Shown in pieces: positions 11,724 to 14,988 of a stretch of DNA of 14,988 bases; positions within the stretch are counted from its first letter, which is position 1, and the number at the start of each line of letters is the position of its first letter. The DNA is from an uncultured Sphingopyxis sp. (lineage in GTDB: Bacteria; Pseudomonadota; Alphaproteobacteria; Sphingomonadales; Sphingomonadaceae), in the NCBI GenBank assembly GCA_936933955.1, contig CAKZIN010000039.1, forward strand, positions 1-14,988, given 5' to 3'. The position numbers and the translations under genes were made by a program. The notes beneath the pieces were generated by a model. That model ran no database searches, had not been told where the DNA came from, and saw only the letters and a list, made by a program, of their open reading frames with translations.

Positions 11724-14126
11724 ATGAGCATGTTCGACACCAAGACCGTCTCAATCGAATGGGGCGGCAAGACGCTGACGCTGGAAACGGGCCGCGTCGC
11801 CCGCCAGGCCGACGGCGCGGTGCTCGCCACCTATGGCGAGACGGTGGTGCTGTGCGCGGTGACCGCCGCGCGCTCGGTCAAGGAAGGGCAGGACTTCTTC
11901 CCGCTGACCGTCCACTATCAGGAAAAATTCTCCGCCGCGGGGCGTATCCCCGGCGGCTTTTTCAAGCGTGAGCGCGGCGCGACCGAAAAGGAAACGCTGA
12001 CCAGCCGCCTGATCGACCGCCCGGTGCGTCCGCTGTTCCCGGAAGGTTTCTACAACGAAATCAACGTCATCGCGCAGGTGATGAGCTATGACGGTGAGAC
12101 CGAGCCCGACATCGTCGCGATGATCGCCGCGTCGGCCGCGCTGACCATCTCGGGCGTGCCGTTCATGGGCCCGATCGGCGCCGCGCGCGTCGGCTTCAAG
12201 GACGGTGAGTACCAGCTCAACCCGTCGCTGAGCGAAGTCGCCGAAGGTCGCCTCGACCTCGTCGTCGCCGCCACCGACAATGCGGTGATGATGGTCGAAT
12301 CCGAAGCCAAGGAACTGACCGAAGACGAAATGCTCGGCGGCGTGATGTTCGCGCACAATGAGATCCGCAAGGTCATCGGCGCGATCATCGACCTCGCCGA
12401 ACAGGCCGCGAAGGACCCGTGGGAGCTCGCCCCGGTCGCCGACAAAACCGCGGCGCTCGACGAGCTACGCGGCGTCATCGGCGACGACATCGCCGCGGCC
12501 TATCGCCTCACCAACAAGTCGGAGCGGCAGAACGCGATCAACGATGCCCGCACCAAGGCGCGCGAGCATTATTCTACGCTGCAGGCGGAGAATCCGAGCG
12601 AATATCTCGGCAAGCTCAAGCTGGTGAAGAAGCTCGAGAGCGACATCGTGCGCAAGGCGATCCTCAAGGACGGCCAGCGCATCGACGGGCGTTCGACGAC
12701 ACAGGTTCGCCCGATCGAGGCAATGGTCGGCTTCCTGCCGCGCACCCACGGTTCGTCGCTGTTCACCCGCGGCGAAACGCAGGCGATCTGCACCACCACG
12801 CTCGGCACCAAGGACGCCGAGCAGATGATCGACGGGCTCGACGGGCTCAGCTACTCGCGCTTCATGCTGCACTATAACTTCCCGCCCTATTCGGTCGGTG
12901 AAGTGGGCCGCTTCGGCGCGCCGGGCCGGCGTGAGGTCGGGCACGGCAAGCTCGCGTGGCGCGCGCTCAACCCCGTGCTGCCGACGCATGACGAGTTCCC
13001 CTACACCATCCGCGTCCTCTCCGACATCACCGAGTCGAACGGCTCGTCGTCGATGGCGACGGTGTGCGGCGGCTGCCTCAGCATGATGGACGCCGGCGTG
13101 CCGATCGCGCGCCCGGTGTCGGGCATCGCCATGGGCCTGATCCTCGAAGGCGAGGAGTTCACCGTGCTTTCCGACATCCTCGGCGATGAGGATCACCTCG
13201 GCGACATGGACTTCAAGGTGGCCGGCACCAGCGAGGGCATCACCTCGCTGCAGATGGACATCAAGGTCGCGGGCATCACCGAGGCGATCATGCGCCAGGC
13301 GCTCGACCAGGCGAAGGAAGGCCGCGCGCACATCCTCGGCGAGATGGCCAAGGCGCTGGGCGAGGCACGCACCGAACTGTCGGCGCACGCCCCGCGCATC
13401 GAAACGATGCAGATCGACAAGTCGAAGATCCGCGACGTGATCGGCACCGGCGGCAAGGTCATCCGCGAAATTGTCGCGCAGACCGGCGCCAAGGTCGACA
13501 TCGACGACGAAGGCCTGATCAAGGTGTCGTCGAGCGATCTCAGCCAGATCGAAGCGGCGATGAACTGGATCAAGGGCATCGTCGAAGAGCCGGAGATCGG
13601 CAAGATCTACAACGGCAAGGTCGTCAACATCGTCGACTTCGGCGCGTTCGTGAACTTCATGGGCGGCAAGGACGGGCTCGTCCACGTCTCGGAAATGCGC
13701 AACGAGCGCGTCGAGAAGGTGGCCGACGTCGTCAGCGAAGGCCAGGAAGTGAAGGTTAAGGTGCTCGAGATCGATCCGCGCGGCAAGGTGCGGCTGTCGA
13801 TGCGAGTGGTCGACCAGGAAACCGGCGAAGAACTGCCCGACACGCGCCCGCCGCGCGAACCGCGTGAAGGCGGCGACCGTGGCCCGCGCGGTGAAGGCCG
13901 CGGCGACCGTGGTGGTCACGACCGCGGCCCGCGCCGTCGTCCGGGCTCGGATCGTGGTGGCGAGCGTAGCGACCGCGGCGGCGACCGTGGCCCCCGCCGC
14001 GACCGCGACGATGATCGCGGTGGGGAGCGCGGTGGTGAGCGCGGCGAACGCCGCTCGCGCGAAGACCGCGACGGTGGCGAACCCACCGGCGGCGACGCGC
14101 TGCCGGGCTTCATCACCGGCGAATAA
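11724..14126 (+). CDS. pnp: Polyribonucleotide nucleotidyltransferase (PNPase)
   Basis: This phosphorolytic 3'-5' exoribonuclease of the RNA degradosome is 800 residues here. The first RNase PH domain (about 5-145) includes FFKRERGATEKETLTSRLID. An alpha-helical linker (about 150-310) follows, then the catalytic second RNase PH domain with IDGRSTTQVRPI, the SSSMATVCGG run and DILGDEDHLGDMDFKVAGT, in which D488 and D494 match the E. coli catalytic aspartates. The KH domain (about 555-618) has GTGG at 574-577, and the S1 domain spans about 625-694. Past residue 705 a long Arg/Gly/Asp-rich tail extends to 795, much longer than in E. coli, where the protein ends near 711. The start is ATG at 11724 or ATG at 11730 (MFDTKTVSIEW); neither has a clear Shine-Dalgarno sequence. 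It ends before a strong terminator. Confidence 0.97.
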   Translation: MSMFDTKTVSIEWGGKTLTLETGRVARQADGAVLATYGETVVLCAVTAARSVKEGQDFFPLTVHYQEKFSAAGRIPGGFFKRERGATEKETLTSRLIDRPVRPLFPEGFYNEINVIAQVMSYDGETEPDIVAMIAASAALTISGVPFMGPIGAARVGFKDGEYQLNPSLSEVAEGRLDLVVAATDNAVMMVESEAKELTEDEMLGGVMFAHNEIRKVIGAIIDLAEQAAKDPWELAPVADKTAALDELRGVIGDDIAAAYRLTNKSERQNAINDARTKAREHYSTLQAENPSEYLGKLKLVKKLESDIVRKAILKDGQRIDGRSTTQVRPIEAMVGFLPRTHGSSLFTRGETQAICTTTLGTKDAEQMIDGLDGLSYSRFMLHYNFPPYSVGEVGRFGAPGRREVGHGKLAWRALNPVLPTHDEFPYTIRVLSDITESNGSSSMATVCGGCLSMMDAGVPIARPVSGIAMGLILEGEEFTVLSDILGDEDHLGDMDFKVAGTSEGITSLQMDIKVAGITEAIMRQALDQAKEGRAHILGEMAKALGEARTELSAHAPRIETMQIDKSKIRDVIGTGGKVIREIVAQTGAKVDIDDEGLIKVSSSDLSQIEAAMNWIKGIVEEPEIGKIYNGKVVNIVDFGAFVNFMGGKDGLVHVSEMRNERVEKVADVVSEGQEVKVKVLEIDPRGKVRLSMRVVDQETGEELPDTRPPREPREGGDRGPRGEGRGDRGGHDRGPRRRPGSDRGGERSDRGGDRGPRRDRDDDRGGERGGERGERRSREDRDGGEPTGGDALPGFITGE
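13871..14050 (+). repeat. In-frame degenerate repeats encoding the PNPase RG/DR tail
   Basis: CGGCGACCGTGG recurs exactly at 13871, 13901 and 13979, with offsets of 30 and 78 nt, both multiples of three, so each copy encodes GDRG. Many near copies (GACCGCGG, GGTGGTGAGCG) lie between. The result is about 85 residues of GDRGP, RGG, ERGG and DRD units. Internal duplication within the gene is the likely source. Confidence 0.7.
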
Positions 14127-14150
14127 CACGCCAGCTCAGGCTGAGATGAC

Positions 14151-14180
14151 AAGGGCGGCGAGGCAACTCGCCGCCCTTTT
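14151..14180 (+). terminator. Rho-independent terminator after pnp
   Basis: A perfect 12-bp stem, AAGGGCGGCGAG (14151-14162) with CTCGCCGCCCTT (14167-14178), closes on a GCAA tetraloop and runs into TTTT. It lies 24 nt after the pnp stop and 15 nt before the end of the convergent smc gene. The T-run is on the pnp side; the opposite strand gives only TT after the stem, so it should act mainly on pnp transcripts. Confidence 0.9.
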
Positions 14181-14195
14181 CGCATCAGCGTGCGG

Positions 14196-14988
14196 CTACG
14201 CCGCATAGCTTTCGGCCGTTTCGAGGTCGACCGACACCAACCGGCTCACCCCGCGCTCGATCATGGTGACGCCGAACAGGCGGTGCATGCGGCTCATGGT
14301 CACCGCATTGTGGGTGACGATGAGGTAGCGGGTCGCCGTCTCCGCGCTCATCGCGTCGAGGAGGTCGCAGAAGCGTTCGACGTTGGCGTCGTCGAGCGGC
14401 GCGTCGACCTCGTCCAGCACGCAGATCGGCGCGGGCGCGGTGAGGAACAGCGCGAACACCAGCGCCAGTGCGGTCAGCGCCTGTTCGCCGCCGGATAGAA
14501 GACTCAACGAGGCGAGTTTCTTGCCCGGCGGCTGCGCCATGATCTCCAGCCCCGCCTCCAGCGGATCGTCGCTTTCGGTCAGCGCAAGATGTGCCGCGCC
14601 GCCCTCGAACAGCCGCGCGAACAGCGCGCGGAAGTGACGGTCGACCTCCTCGAACGCGCTCAGCAGCCGCGTCCGCCCCTCGCGGTTGAGATGGCCGATC
14701 GAGCCGCGCAGCTTGGCGACCGCGGTGTCGAGCTCGTCGATCTCCCCGGTCAGCCGCGTATGTTCCGCGCTCACCTCCTCGAGCTCCGCCGCGGCGATCA
14801 GGTTGACCGGTCCCAGCCGCTCGCGCTCGGCGAGCAGACGGTCGTGCGCGGCCGACGCCTCCGACGCGGAGCCGACGCCGGCTTCCGCGAAGGCGAACTT
14901 CGTCGGCAGCAATGGCGGGGGTGCCTGAAAGCGTTCGCCCGCGATGCGCGAGGTTTCGATGCGCCGCGCCTCCGCCGCCTCCGCTCGC
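14196..14988 (-). CDS. smc: Chromosome segregation protein SMC, C-terminal part (5' end outside window)
   Basis: The visible 263 or so residues are the end of an SMC ATPase, which compacts and segregates the chromosome together with ScpA/ScpB. Reading toward the C-terminus: the end of an Ala/Glu/Arg-rich coiled coil, the LGPVNLIAAAELEE segment, a second helix pair, then the ATPase head with the ABC signature LSLLSGGEQALTALALVFA, Walker B PICVLDEVDAPLDD and the switch histidine in IVTHNAVTMSRMHRLFGVTM. The frame stays open to the right edge, so the N-terminal Walker A, the hinge and most of the coiled coil lie beyond it. A TTG at 14912 is internal leucine, not a start. The stop TAG is at 14196-14198. 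It is convergent with pnp. Confidence 0.95.
   Translation of the reverse strand, partial: RAEAAEARRIETSRIAGERFQAPPPLLPTKFAFAEAGVGSASEASAAHDRLLAERERLGPVNLIAAAELEEVSAEHTRLTGEIDELDTAVAKLRGSIGHLNREGRTRLLSAFEEVDRHFRALFARLFEGGAAHLALTESDDPLEAGLEIMAQPPGKKLASLSLLSGGEQALTALALVFALFLTAPAPICVLDEVDAPLDDANVERFCDLLDAMSAETATRYLIVTHNAVTMSRMHRLFGVTMIERGVSRLVSVDLETAESYAA

Noticed and set aside
13871..14050. Direct repeats at the end of pnp as a CRISPR or intergenic repeat array
   Set aside because: The repeats are short, irregularly spaced, all in the same codon phase and lie within the coding frame; they are a protein tail.
12465..14129. 554-residue minus-strand open frame opposite pnp
   Set aside because: It is an antisense shadow of pnp; long open complements are expected at this GC content, and the pnp frame has the catalytic, KH and S1 motifs.

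Overview
The window is high-GC bacterial DNA, and the 16S rRNA fragment at its left edge reads as Alphaproteobacteria, most likely Sphingomonadales/Sphingomonadaceae. This placement comes from recalled 16S signatures and from the style of the proteins (ThiG, PNPase, TruB, GNAT); no search was run and the genus is not resolved. The content is mainly chromosomal housekeeping. There is no phage, plasmid, CRISPR or classical IS signature.

Layout. 1-776 (-) is the 5' half of a 16S rRNA gene that runs off the left edge. Its leader and promoter fill 777-1182: a boxA antitermination site, a -35/-10 pair with a 17-nt spacer, and an AT-rich UP-like stretch. Divergent from it, 1267-3912 (+) carries a Wzx/MOP-type polysaccharide flippase followed by thiS and thiG for thiazole synthesis. 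Convergent with these is a (-) block, 3938-9009: msrB, then two tandem bifunctional class A penicillin-binding proteins (transcribed right to left). Divergent from msrB, a (+) block at 9109-14126 holds tdk, a RimJ/RimL-like GNAT acetyltransferase, truB, rpsO and pnp, closed by a strong intrinsic terminator at 14151-14180. Convergent at the right edge is the C-terminal part of smc (-), cut by the window end.

How the genes work together. The (+) block on the right links nucleotide salvage (tdk), a small acetyltransferase and the conserved truB-rpsO-pnp translation/RNA-decay cluster. Overlaps of 11 nt (tdk/GNAT) and 4 nt (GNAT/truB) imply co-transcription and translational coupling. The central (-) block is an envelope unit: two murein synthases, each with a GT51 glycosyltransferase and a transpeptidase, preceded by a methionine sulfoxide reductase. 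thiS and thiG overlap by 11 nt and make the sulfur carrier and the thiazole synthase.

The most unusual object is a palindrome-rich segment of about 140 bp (10698-10837) lying in frame inside truB. It adds about 47 residues just before the conserved KGTYIRSL motif and looks like a dispersed intergenic-type repeat that has become coding, comparable in principle to Rickettsia palindromic elements. Secondary points are a hairpin that sequesters the tdk Shine-Dalgarno sequence, a structured pnp leader, and a long Arg/Gly/Asp-rich PNPase tail built on in-frame DNA repeats.
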